A stretch of DNA of 6,979 nt from Gammaproteobacteria bacterium (lineage in GTDB: Bacteria > Pseudomonadota > Gammaproteobacteria > DAOWEP01), in NCBI GenBank assembly GCA_030638455.1, contig DAOWEP010000109.1, forward strand, positions 1 through 6,979. Direction: 5' to 3'. Position numbers and translations under genes: made by a program. Under the pieces are notes generated by a model. The model saw only the letters and a list, made by a program, of their open reading frames with translations, was not told where the DNA came from and ran no database searches. This document shows, piece by piece, positions 1 to 6,742 of this stretch. Numbering within the stretch: position 1 is the first letter of the stretch; the number at the start of each line of letters is the position of its first letter.

Positions 1-1262
1 CCTTTCAGACTAGGCGTATCTTCCGGTTTTCCTTTTTCGACCTCCACCTGATCTTTTTGAGCCTGGCTCTTATCCTCAATATTCTTCAGCCTTGGTAAGT
101 CCGGCAACTGAAAAGGTGTTAACTTGACAGGAAATACCCCTGGCTTTTCGTCCAGTATCGTATCCGTTGCTTTATCAGTAGCCACTTCTTTGGAAATATC
201 GGCCTCGGTAGTATCAGACTTTATTTTTACTGATTTGACTATTTCGCTTGGCGAAAAGTCTATATCCGGCAAACTATCGCGCTTAAGTATGATGTTGGAA
301 ATCAATGATTCTTCAGCCTTGCCTTTATCCCTGGCGTCATCCTGCTTTCTGCCACCGATACCAATCCCCGACCCCTGCAATGCTTCTGCAATTGCCTTCG
401 CCTCAAGCTCCGCTGGAATTACCAATACCACTCGACGATTTTTACTACGACCTTCCTCGGTTTTATTATCTGCAATCGGCCTGAACTCCGCATAACCTGT
501 TGCGGTCAACCGCTTTGGGTCTATCCCTGATTTCATAAACAAATGTACAACACTTGCAGACCTTGCGGCAGATAATTCCCAGTTAGAAGGATAAATCATA
601 TTACTGATAGGTATGTTGTCTGTATAACCCTCAACCATTACTTCATTTGGAAAAGGCGAAAGAATCTTTCCTATTTTTTCCAAAACAGGTATGGCATCCA
701 GTGAGATGGTGGCACTCCCGCTTTGATACAACACACTGGATTTTATCTGTACCTCTACTCGCTGTGAGTCTTTATTGATACTGACAAGACCCTGGTCTAT
801 CAGTGAAGACAATGCCTTCTCAAGGTCCTCGCCAATTTTCCTCATCACTACCCCAGACGAACGACGACCCAGCTTTGTCCTCGAATCTTCACTATCCTTT
901 TTTGCTCTTTCCCTGGCCGCTCTTTGCTTCTTCTTTTCCTCATCCTCACCCTTTTCTTTCTTACCACCACGTGAACCCGGGATACCCGGTATCTCCACCA
1001 TTATCGGTTTTGTAGACTGCAAAATTATACGAGACGGCATAGCCTTTGACGGGGTACCAACCTGAATAGGCTCCAGTGACTTAACAGGTCTGTGAAAGGC
1101 CGTGACAAGAGTAGACGACAACACCCTGTACTTCCCTTCATTAACAGATGAAACAGAGTACATCACCACGAAAAACGCAAACAACAGGGTAATGAAGTCC
1201 GCATAGGACACCAGCCAACGTTCATGATTCTCATGCTCCTCATGTTTCTTTTTGCGCGCCAT
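1..1262 (-). CDS. motD: MotD, MotB-family flagellar stator protein, 3' end beyond the window
   Basis: This is the peptidoglycan-binding B subunit of a flagellar stator; with MotC it would form an ion channel that turns the motor. I translated 420 codons to the window edge without a stop. A charged N-terminus is followed by one membrane segment (about 17-40) with the ion-binding Asp22 in SYADFITLLFAFF. Residues 98-128 are rich in Lys, Glu and Arg. An OmpA-like domain spans about 170-283, with GYTDNIPI, NWELSAARS, GYAEFRP and KNRRV. At least 137 polar residues follow with no recognised domain, whereas Pseudomonas MotD (about 296 residues, from memory) ends near the OmpA domain. ATG at 1262 or GTG at 1265 are the possible starts, because an in-frame TAA lies four codons upstream of that GTG. 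No convincing Shine-Dalgarno is visible. The membrane segment resembles Pseudomonas MotD, which favours motD over motB. Confidence 0.9.
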   Translation of the reverse strand, partial: MARKKKHEEHENHERWLVSYADFITLLFAFFVVMYSVSSVNEGKYRVLSSTLVTAFHRPVKSLEPIQVGTPSKAMPSRIILQSTKPIMVEIPGIPGSRGGKKEKGEDEEKKKQRAARERAKKDSEDSRTKLGRRSSGVVMRKIGEDLEKALSSLIDQGLVSINKDSQRVEVQIKSSVLYQSGSATISLDAIPVLEKIGKILSPFPNEVMVEGYTDNIPISNMIYPSNWELSAARSASVVHLFMKSGIDPKRLTATGYAEFRPIADNKTEEGRSKNRRVVLVIPAELEAKAIAEALQGSGIGIGGRKQDDARDKGKAEESLISNIILKRDSLPDIDFSPSEIVKSVKIKSDTTEADISKEVATDKATDTILDEKPGVFPVKLTPFQLPDLPRLKNIEDKSQAQKDQVEVEKGKPEDTPSLK

Positions 1263-1474
1263 CACACCCGGACTTTAATTTCATAAGAAAATATGCAAAG
1301 TAGTGCCATACAACGATTAAACAACTCATTGTAATTTTGTATGTAATAAAAATTTCAGGCTCGGCCCACATTGCTTTTACTTCAGAGGATTGTCACGCCG
1401 TTTTCTAATTGGTAGTTAGCGAGCCATTATATAGAACCATACTCCGGGCAATCATTAACAACCTGTCAGCCAAA
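1263..1474 (-). other. 212-bp spacer between motC and motD, no gene
   Basis: These genes are normally nearly adjacent, and no coding region is visible here; the best reading frames are under 15 codons. The stretch holds a perfect TATAAT (1431-1426) with no good -35 at 16-18 bp, a TGGCAC-N4-TTGCA sequence (1308-1294) resembling a sigma-54 site but one base too short, and an imperfect 7-bp hairpin around 1310-1332. No rho-independent terminator is apparent. It may hold a second promoter for motD, but nothing in the sequence proves it. Confidence 0.6.
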
Positions 1475-2212
1475 TCAGAGGTAACCCTGTAGTTTTGTTT
1501 CAATATTCCTCGGGTTTTCGCCCTCAGCAATCGCTATCACGCCTTCAATAATCATTTCCTTGAATTTCGACTGATGATGGATAATTTCCTTAAGCTTACC
1601 TGCCATCGGTAGAAAAAGAAGATTGGCCAGGCCTACACCATAAATAGTTGCCACAAACGCCACCGCAATACCTCCCCCCAGTGCGCTCGGGTCTGCAAGG
1701 TTGTTCATCACATGAATCAGCCCCATTACCGCACCGATAATACCGACAGTAGGGCAATATCCACCCATCCCCTCCCAGACCTTTGCAGCCTGGGTATCAC
1801 TATGCTCCTTGGTATCCACTTCCACTTCCATAATGCCACGTATTGCCTCCGGTTCACTACCATCTACTAGCAACTGCAATCCTTTTCGTGCAAATAAATC
1901 GCTTTCTGATTCCGATACGGCTTCCAGTCCCAACAAACCTTCCTTACGCGCGATATTACTCCAGTTAACAATCTTTTCGATGGCCTCACTCGGGACAAGC
2001 TTGGGTGGGAAAAATATCCATCCAGCCATTTTCATAGCCTGCATAAAAGTGGACATTTGCACCTGTATCATCAGGGCACCTACTGTCCCCCCAGCTACAA
2101 TGATAAAAGCGGTAAGCTGCATCAGAGAACTCGTATGGCCTCCCTCCATGATATTACCACCGATAATAGCGCCAAATGCCATCGTAAGACCGATAATGGT
2201 TAAAATATCCAT
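1475..2212 (-). CDS. motC: MotC, MotA/PomA-family flagellar stator subunit
   Basis: This 245-residue inner-membrane protein is the A subunit of a flagellar stator, surrounding the MotD helices and pushing on FliG. Four membrane segments are visible: about 2-20, 33-50, 150-172 and 180-203. The cytoplasmic loop carries the residues equivalent to MotA Arg90 and Glu98 (Arg89 and Glu97 in ARKEGLLGLE). The conserved prolines are Pro154 (GYCPTVGIIGAVMGL) and Pro202 (FLPMAGKL). Ala161 occupies the position of the PomA threonine (Thr158) associated with sodium stators, so I infer proton use. Length fits MotC and PomA (about 245-255) rather than E. coli MotA (295). ATG follows the cheB stop after 3 nt, with a GGAG inside the end of cheB 12 nt upstream, suggesting translational coupling. 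The position after cheB and before motD identifies it as motC; a pomA-like naming is the alternative. Confidence 0.93.
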   Translation of the reverse strand: MDILTIIGLTMAFGAIIGGNIMEGGHTSSLMQLTAFIIVAGGTVGALMIQVQMSTFMQAMKMAGWIFFPPKLVPSEAIEKIVNWSNIARKEGLLGLEAVSESESDLFARKGLQLLVDGSEPEAIRGIMEVEVDTKEHSDTQAAKVWEGMGGYCPTVGIIGAVMGLIHVMNNLADPSALGGGIAVAFVATIYGVGLANLLFLPMAGKLKEIIHHQSKFKEMIIEGVIAIAEGENPRNIETKLQGYL

Positions 2213-2215
2213 GTG

Positions 2216-3313
2216 CTACACGCTCTCCGCCAACTGTGGCCCAATATCAGCTAATGACAATTCCTGATCCGCCAACCCCTCTTTAGCAATCGCCATCGGC
2301 ATTCCGTAAATTACACAACTGTCTTCATCCTGTACCCATATGTCACCACCTCCCTGCTTTAGCAGTTTTGCTCCTTGTGCTCCATCTGCTCCCATACCCG
2401 TCATTACAATAGATAACGACTTACCTGGCAGTGTCTCGGCAATAGATGTGAAGGTAATATCCACACATGGTTTATAATTTTGACCGGGTTCCGAATCCTG
2501 AATTTTTATCTTTAACTGGTCACCACGTGAGGTTACCAACATCTGCTTACCACCTGGGGCAAGCAAGGCTGTACCTGCCTCCAGTACATCTCCATCACTT
2601 GCCTCTTTCACATGTATGGCACACATTTGATCCAGTCTTTTTGCAAATGCATCCGTGAAAGATGCCGGCATATGTTGCACGATAACCAGTGGCAGCGGGA
2701 ATTCCCTGGGCAATGCAGTAAGAACCTCCTGTAGTGCAACCGGGCCACCTGTAGAAGTACCAATGGCCACCAGCCGATAACTGCCTTTCCTGGATGCGAC
2801 CGAAACAGGTCTGACTGTTGCTTTCTTACTGGAGGCCTTTGTGCTGCTATCTGTTGATGATTTTGTTTTAAAAAGAGGTTTTTTTTCTTTTACCAGGCTC
2901 GGCTTTTTTGGTAACCCGCGTATCCCCAACATCCAGACGCGTGACCGCAAAACCTTGGCAACTTCATCTCGATTATTGGATATATCATCAAAGTTCTTGG
3001 GCAGATAATCCAGTGCACCCGCCTCAAGGGCTTCAAAAGTAGCCTGGGCACCTTCATGGGTCAGGGAGGAAAACATTAATACGGGTGTTGGCTGTATTGA
3101 CATAATACGGCGCACTGCTGAAATACCATCCATAACCGGCATTTCAATATCCATAGTGATCACATCTGGCTTCAGTTCCTGGGTTTTTCTTATGGCATCA
3201 CGGCCATCTACTGCTGTACCTACTACTTCAATACGAGGATCACCATTCAGCATCTCTGTTAACCTGCGCAGGAAAAACCCGGAATCGTCTACTGCCAGTA
3301 CCCGCACCGCCAT
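2216..3313 (-). CDS. cheB: CheB, chemotaxis response regulator protein-glutamate methylesterase
   Basis: CheB removes methyl groups from receptor glutamates (and deamidates glutamines) after phosphorylation by CheA, giving adaptation. The 365-residue protein has a receiver domain (about 1-125) with Asp9, Asp10, phospho-acceptor Asp55 (TMDIEMPVMDG), Ser82/Ser83 and Lys106. A Lys/Ser/Thr-rich linker (about 136-176) joins it to the methylesterase domain (about 178-360). The catalytic triad is Ser187 (GTSTGGP), His214 (VQHMPASFT) and Asp310 (TGMGADG). The start is firm: GGGAG lies 8 nt before the ATG and an in-frame TAA touches it. It sits 117 bp after cheA and 3 nt before motC. An A8 tract in the linker (2886-2879) is a possible slippage site. 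The gene is intact. Confidence 0.98.
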   Translation of the reverse strand: MAVRVLAVDDSGFFLRRLTEMLNGDPRIEVVGTAVDGRDAIRKTQELKPDVITMDIEMPVMDGISAVRRIMSIQPTPVLMFSSLTHEGAQATFEALEAGALDYLPKNFDDISNNRDEVAKVLRSRVWMLGIRGLPKKPSLVKEKKPLFKTKSSTDSSTKASSKKATVRPVSVASRKGSYRLVAIGTSTGGPVALQEVLTALPREFPLPLVIVQHMPASFTDAFAKRLDQMCAIHVKEASDGDVLEAGTALLAPGGKQMLVTSRGDQLKIKIQDSEPGQNYKPCVDITFTSIAETLPGKSLSIVMTGMGADGAQGAKLLKQGGGDIWVQDEDSCVIYGMPMAIAKEGLADQELSLADIGPQLAESV

Positions 3314-3430
3314 TTAGCAAGCTCCCATTAAATCATGTACATAAATTACCTGGACAAACATATTAGAATTTCACCCCTGTAAGGGACCTTGAACCGAACA
3401 CTTTAGAAATCACACACTCTTGTTTTTATT
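3314..3430 (-). other. 117-bp spacer between cheA and cheB
   Basis: No coding sequence is visible. It contains the cheB Shine-Dalgarno (GGGAG, 8 nt before the ATG) and a short bulged hairpin centred on CCCTTACAGGG (about 3375-3385) with flanking TTCA/TGAA arms. No run of T follows the hairpin, so it is not a standard terminator. No -35/-10 pair with normal spacing is convincing. The gap is longer than the 25-26 nt gaps upstream, so an internal promoter or RNA processing site is possible but not shown. Confidence 0.5.
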
Positions 3431-5554
3431 TCAAACTCCATGTGCCTGCAAAAGACTTGGCATATCCAGAATTAACGCAATTCGACCATCACCGGTAATG
3501 GTGGCACCAGCAAACCCAGGCAACCCATGCAACATGGCACCTAACGGTTTAATCACCACCTCTTCCTGACCCAGCACCTGATTTACCACAAAACCTACTC
3601 GTTGGTTCCCTATATTGGCAACCACTACTTGATCATTTTCATGCCCTTCAGATTCGTCAGCACCTCTGGCTAACCAGTCTTGCAAATAAAACATGGGCAT
3701 TGCCTTGTCCCTGACCATTACTACCAACTGACCATCTACAGTATTGGTTTGACTTCCACTCAGATGAAAAATCTCATGCACACTGGTCAATGGCAATGCA
3801 TAGGTCCGTGTTCCAATTTTTACCATTAGCGTGGGGAGAATTGCCAGCGTCAAAGGTAACTTGACACTAATACAGGTACCCTTACCTAACTCAGAGTTTA
3901 TGTCCACAGAACCATTCAACTGGACAATACGCGTCTTTACCACATCCATGCCTACCCCACGACCAGAAATATCGGATATCTCGGCCTTGGTAGAAAATCC
4001 GGGTGCAAAAATAAGATTAAAACACTCCTTGTCATTCAAACGACCCGCACTATCTACATCCATCACGCCCTTCTCTATTGCAATCTCACGTAACTTGTTA
4101 GGATCCATCCCTGCACCATCATCTTTTATGGTCAACAGAATATGATCACCTTGCTGTGCCGCTGACAACACCACTTTCCCGTTACGGGGCTTACCTGCCT
4201 TTTCCCTTACATCGGGCATTTCAATTCCGTGGTCCACTGAATTCCTGACCAGATGCACTAACGGATCTGCCAATGCCTCTACAAGGTTCTTGTCCAAATC
4301 TGTATCTTCACCAACCAACTCAAGGTCAACTTCCTTCTTCAGGTTCCTTGCAAGATCACGTACAACGCGTGGGAACCGCCCAAAAACCTTTTTAACCGGC
4401 TGCATTCTGGTTTTCATGACCGCAGCCTGAATATCAGATGTAACAATATCCAGGTTAGCTACTGCCTGTGAAACCTCTTCATTGCCCAGTGAGCTTTCCA
4501 GACGATCCATGCGGTTACGAACCAGCACAAGCTCTCCCACCATATTCATGATGTCATCCAGCCTTTTAGTATCAACCCGGACAGTGGCTTCTGCTATTTT
4601 AACTGGCTGTTTTGCTGCAGTATCTTTCTTTACGGGTTTGTCATCGACTTTAGCAGACACCTTCACTTTATCCGTTGACACCCTGGCTTCTTTCCCTGGT
4701 TTCTCACCAGCAGAATCAACGGCCTTTTTCGCAAAGGCGCCCTTGCCCTCTGCCTGCATATTATCCAACAAGGTCTCAAATTCATCTTCTGTTATTTCAT
4801 TACGGGCAGTGTCAGCACTGGCAGACACCTCCGCAGATTGACCTGTAGAGGTGTCTTGCTGTTTTTCAACTGTTGTTGATTTACCCGAACCATGCAACTC
4901 ATCAAGCAACTTATCAAATTCTTCTTCTGTTATTTCATCGCCGGATTCAGCACCTGCCTCACTTGCTTCTGTTGCTCCTGATTTTTCTGTATTTAGAGAA
5001 CTCTGCGCTTGCGCATGATCCAGTAAAGCTTCAAATTCAGCATCGGTAATATCACCTTCGTCAGATGCTTCTGAAACAGAAGCATCTGCTTGCTGTACTT
5101 CTACAGCTGATTCAGTTACCGAAGGTTCTGCTGTATCTTGTTCTGAGGGACTTGCTTCTGCCGGGGTAATAACTGCAAGCTCTTCCAGGGCTTCCAGTAA
5201 TTCTGGACTCGCTGCTATCGGGTCTTCACCTGAACGTATCTGGCCAAACTGGATATTCAGAATATCCAGAACCTGTAGAACACTATCCATGAGCTCTGCA
5301 TCTACAGTACGGTCACCCTGACGAAGTATATTAAAAACATCTTCACAACGATGACAAACATCCACCATCGCATTCAGTGCAAGAAATCCCGCACCGCCCT
5401 TTATGGTATGGAAACCTCTAAAAACCGCATTTAGCAGTTCTTCATCTTCCGGGGTATGCTCCAACTCAACCAGTTGCTCTCCAAGCAACTCAAGGATCTC
5501 ACCTGCTTCCACCAGAAAGTCCTGCAAAATTTCATCATTAGTATCTATTGCCAT
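3431..5554 (-). CDS. cheA: CheA, chemotaxis histidine kinase
   Basis: CheA is the cytoplasmic kinase of receptor arrays; it autophosphorylates in trans and phosphorylates CheY and CheB. Domains in the 707 residues: Hpt/P1 (about 5-105) with phospho-acceptor His49 in FHTIKGGAGFL; a long low-complexity linker (about 130-320); P3 dimerisation (about 323-385, RLDDIMNMVGELVLVRNRM); HATPase/P4 (about 386-570) with N box HLVRNSVDHGIE (434-445), G1 DDGAGMD (478-484), F box FAPGFST (516-522) and G2 GRGVGMDVV (531-539); and a CheW-like P5 domain (about 575-707). No clear globular P2 domain is visible. Its place is taken by acidic and Ala/Ser-rich sequence with three copies of an ITxxEFxxLLD motif at 168-182, 207-221 and 253-267. 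The ATG is fixed by an in-frame TAG three codons upstream; the Shine-Dalgarno is a weak GAGAAAG. It starts 25 nt after cheZ. All kinase motifs are intact. Confidence 0.98.
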   Translation of the reverse strand: MAIDTNDEILQDFLVEAGEILELLGEQLVELEHTPEDEELLNAVFRGFHTIKGGAGFLALNAMVDVCHRCEDVFNILRQGDRTVDAELMDSVLQVLDILNIQFGQIRSGEDPIAASPELLEALEELAVITPAEASPSEQDTAEPSVTESAVEVQQADASVSEASDEGDITDAEFEALLDHAQAQSSLNTEKSGATEASEAGAESGDEITEEEFDKLLDELHGSGKSTTVEKQQDTSTGQSAEVSASADTARNEITEDEFETLLDNMQAEGKGAFAKKAVDSAGEKPGKEARVSTDKVKVSAKVDDKPVKKDTAAKQPVKIAEATVRVDTKRLDDIMNMVGELVLVRNRMDRLESSLGNEEVSQAVANLDIVTSDIQAAVMKTRMQPVKKVFGRFPRVVRDLARNLKKEVDLELVGEDTDLDKNLVEALADPLVHLVRNSVDHGIEMPDVREKAGKPRNGKVVLSAAQQGDHILLTIKDDGAGMDPNKLREIAIEKGVMDVDSAGRLNDKECFNLIFAPGFSTKAEISDISGRGVGMDVVKTRIVQLNGSVDINSELGKGTCISVKLPLTLAILPTLMVKIGTRTYALPLTSVHEIFHLSGSQTNTVDGQLVVMVRDKAMPMFYLQDWLARGADESEGHENDQVVVANIGNQRVGFVVNQVLGQEEVVIKPLGAMLHGLPGFAGATITGDGRIALILDMPSLLQAHGV
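4754..5053 (-). repeat. Three-copy short motif repeat in the CheA linker
   Basis: The linker between the Hpt and dimerisation domains encodes DITDAEFEALLDHAQ (residues 168-182), EITEEEFDKLLDELH (207-221) and EITEDEFETLLDNMQ (253-267). The spacing is 39 and 46 residues, with Ser/Ala/Glu/Lys-rich filler between copies. The consensus [DE]ITxxEFxxLLD could form a short amphipathic helix. This is seen directly; a docking role is inference. Confidence 0.9.
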
Positions 5555-5559
5555 TGTCT

Positions 5560-5587
5560 TTCTCTAAAATCGTAGTTCTCTAAAATC
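5560..5587 (-). repeat. 12-bp direct repeat at the cheZ-cheA junction
   Basis: GATTTTAGAGAA occurs twice in coding orientation, at 5587-5576 and 5571-5560, a period of 16 bp. The first copy contains the cheZ stop codon TAG; the second supplies the purine-rich sequence just before the cheA ATG, including the TAG that closes the frame upstream of cheA. It looks like a small local duplication, though chance is possible in AT-rich sequence. Confidence 0.8.
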
Positions 5588-6326
5588 CCAGACTTGAAAG
5601 CAGGTCATCTACATCATCCTGGCTCTCTACAATGTCAACAGATTTATTGGTTCCTGGCACATGTGTTCCTTCGGCCTTTATGTCTTTTTCTCCCTTCTCA
5701 GGCTTCTTTTCATCTGCAACCTTCCCACCTGATAGCCTTATCATCTTTACCAGATTTTCCTCAACATCATGCACCAGAGCAATAACACGCCGAATAATCT
5801 GGCCAGTCAGGTCCTGAAAGTCCTGCGCCATCATAATGGCAGACATATGTTTATTCAGTGCCCTGGCATCATCGGATAATACGGGGAAAAATCCATCCAG
5901 CTCCTTCACAAGCTCCCTGAACTCCTCTACCAAAAGGTCCCGATTTTGAAAAGATTGCCATTTATCATCCAGCTCACCTGCACACTTCTGAATATTTTCA
6001 GATAGCGGTAGCCCTGCTTCAACAGCAGTAAGCGTCTTGTCGGCCGCCTGCTCTGTCATGGTAATAACGTGATTCAGCCTTTCTTTTGCATCTGGTATTT
6101 CCTCTTCCGTAAGTTCAGCAATGTGCTCACCCAGAGTGAAATTCTTCATGGCCTCATGCAATTCTCGTGTAAGGTGTCCCATCTCCTGAAATAATTTACC
6201 CTCACGAATTTTTGTCATGTCATCCAGCATATAAATAGCTGCATTCTCATTCCCGTTTTCTATCTCCTTGACGAGCATTCGTGCGCGCTCCAGCATCAGA
6301 TCACTAACTATACTCTCACTAGCCAT
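5580..6326 (-). CDS. cheZ: CheZ, CheY-phosphate phosphatase
   Basis: CheZ speeds hydrolysis of phospho-CheY and so ends the motor signal. The 248 residues are largely helical and charged, as in the family's long four-helix bundle dimer. The catalytic segment is AQDFQDLTGQIIRRV, with Gln176 (E. coli Gln147) and Asp172 (E. coli Asp143). The C-terminus SQDDVDDLLSSLGF matches the CheY-binding tail of CheZ proteins, preceded by a lysine/glutamate-rich tether (about 200-225). It lies 26 nt after cheY and 25 nt before cheA. The ATG has a good Shine-Dalgarno (GGGGAAGAG, 4 nt upstream). CheZ between cheY and cheA is typical of polar-flagellated gammaproteobacteria. Confidence 0.97.
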   Translation of the reverse strand: MASESIVSDLMLERARMLVKEIENGNENAAIYMLDDMTKIREGKLFQEMGHLTRELHEAMKNFTLGEHIAELTEEEIPDAKERLNHVITMTEQAADKTLTAVEAGLPLSENIQKCAGELDDKWQSFQNRDLLVEEFRELVKELDGFFPVLSDDARALNKHMSAIMMAQDFQDLTGQIIRRVIALVHDVEENLVKMIRLSGGKVADEKKPEKGEKDIKAEGTHVPGTNKSVDIVESQDDVDDLLSSLGF

Positions 6327-6352
6327 ACACTCTTCCCCAAAAACTTTTCTGA

Positions 6353-6742
6353 TCAGGCGCTTTCTATACGCTCAAAAATCTTGTCAATCTTTTCTTTCAG
6401 CGTTTCTGCTGTAAATGGTTTCACAATATAACCATTAACACCTGCCTGTGCTGCCTCTACTATCTGATCCCTCTTTTGTTCGGCCGTTACCATCAAAACC
6501 GGCAACGAAACAAGATTAGGGTCTGCGCGCACGGCCTTTAACAGATCTATGCCCGTCATGCCCGGCATATTCCAGTCAGTTACCAGGAAATCAAAACCGC
6601 CTGCCTGTAACATCGGCAAACCAGTCTTTCCATCGTCGGCTTCTGAGGTGTTATTAAAACCCAGGTCACGAAGAAGATTTTTAATAATACGTCTCATTGT
6701 GGAGAAATCATCCACAATGAGGATTTTCATATCTTTATCCAA
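6353..6742 (-). CDS. cheY: CheY, chemotaxis response regulator, TTG start
   Basis: CheY is a single-domain receiver that carries phosphate from CheA to the flagellar switch (FliM), where it alters rotation. All key residues are present in 129 residues: Asp11 and Asp12 (VDDFSTMRR), phospho-acceptor Asp56 (VTDWNMPGMTG), Thr86 (MVTAE), Tyr105 and Lys108 (NGYIVKPFTAE). The start needs care: codon 1 is TTG at 6742, with AGGAGA 5 nt upstream and an in-frame TAG just before that. The first ATG (6730) would give the 125-residue form usual in Pseudomonas but lies about 17 nt from the AGGAGA, too far for good initiation. I prefer TTG. The gene opens the che block after fliA and a 147-bp spacer, and a perfect inverted repeat lies within codons 8-17. 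Confidence 0.97.
   Translation of the reverse strand: MDKDMKILIVDDFSTMRRIIKNLLRDLGFNNTSEADDGKTGLPMLQAGGFDFLVTDWNMPGMTGIDLLKAVRADPNLVSLPVLMVTAEQKRDQIVEAAQAGVNGYIVKPFTAETLKEKIDKIFERIESA
6693..6721 (-). repeat. Perfect 11-bp inverted repeat inside cheY
   Basis: In coding orientation CTCATTGTGGA (6721-6711) is followed by a 7-nt loop and TCCACAATGAG (6703-6693), a perfect 11-bp stem. It covers the codons for LIVDDFSTMR, the acidic pocket of CheY, and begins about 22 nt after the TTG start. The mRNA could fold into a stable hairpin just downstream of the initiating ribosome. No T run follows, so it is not a terminator. Confidence 0.85.

Noticed and set aside
1240..1284. 14-codon frame (starting MKLKSG) overlapping the motD start, as a leader peptide
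   Set aside because: No Shine-Dalgarno, very short, and no resemblance to known leaders; such frames are common by chance.
1355..1379. Sigma-28-like TAAA...GCCGAGCC on the minus strand before motD
   Set aside because: The gap after TAAA is 10 bp instead of about 15, and the -10 part matches only GCCGA.
1355..1426. GGCTCG...CGAGCC inverted repeat followed by a T run, as a terminator after motC
   Set aside because: Only a 6-bp stem around a loop of more than 50 nt; it would not form an effective intrinsic terminator.
1809..2267. 152-codon open frame on the plus strand across motC and the end of cheB
   Set aside because: It is antisense to clearly recognisable MotC and CheB sequence and has no family resemblance, so it is a shadow of real genes. 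The same applies to the plus-strand frames at 124-495, 775-1065, 3831-4145 and 4482-4841.
3370..3393. Bulged hairpin in the cheA-cheB spacer as a terminator
   Set aside because: The stem is short, interrupted by a 3-nt bulge, and lacks a following T tract.
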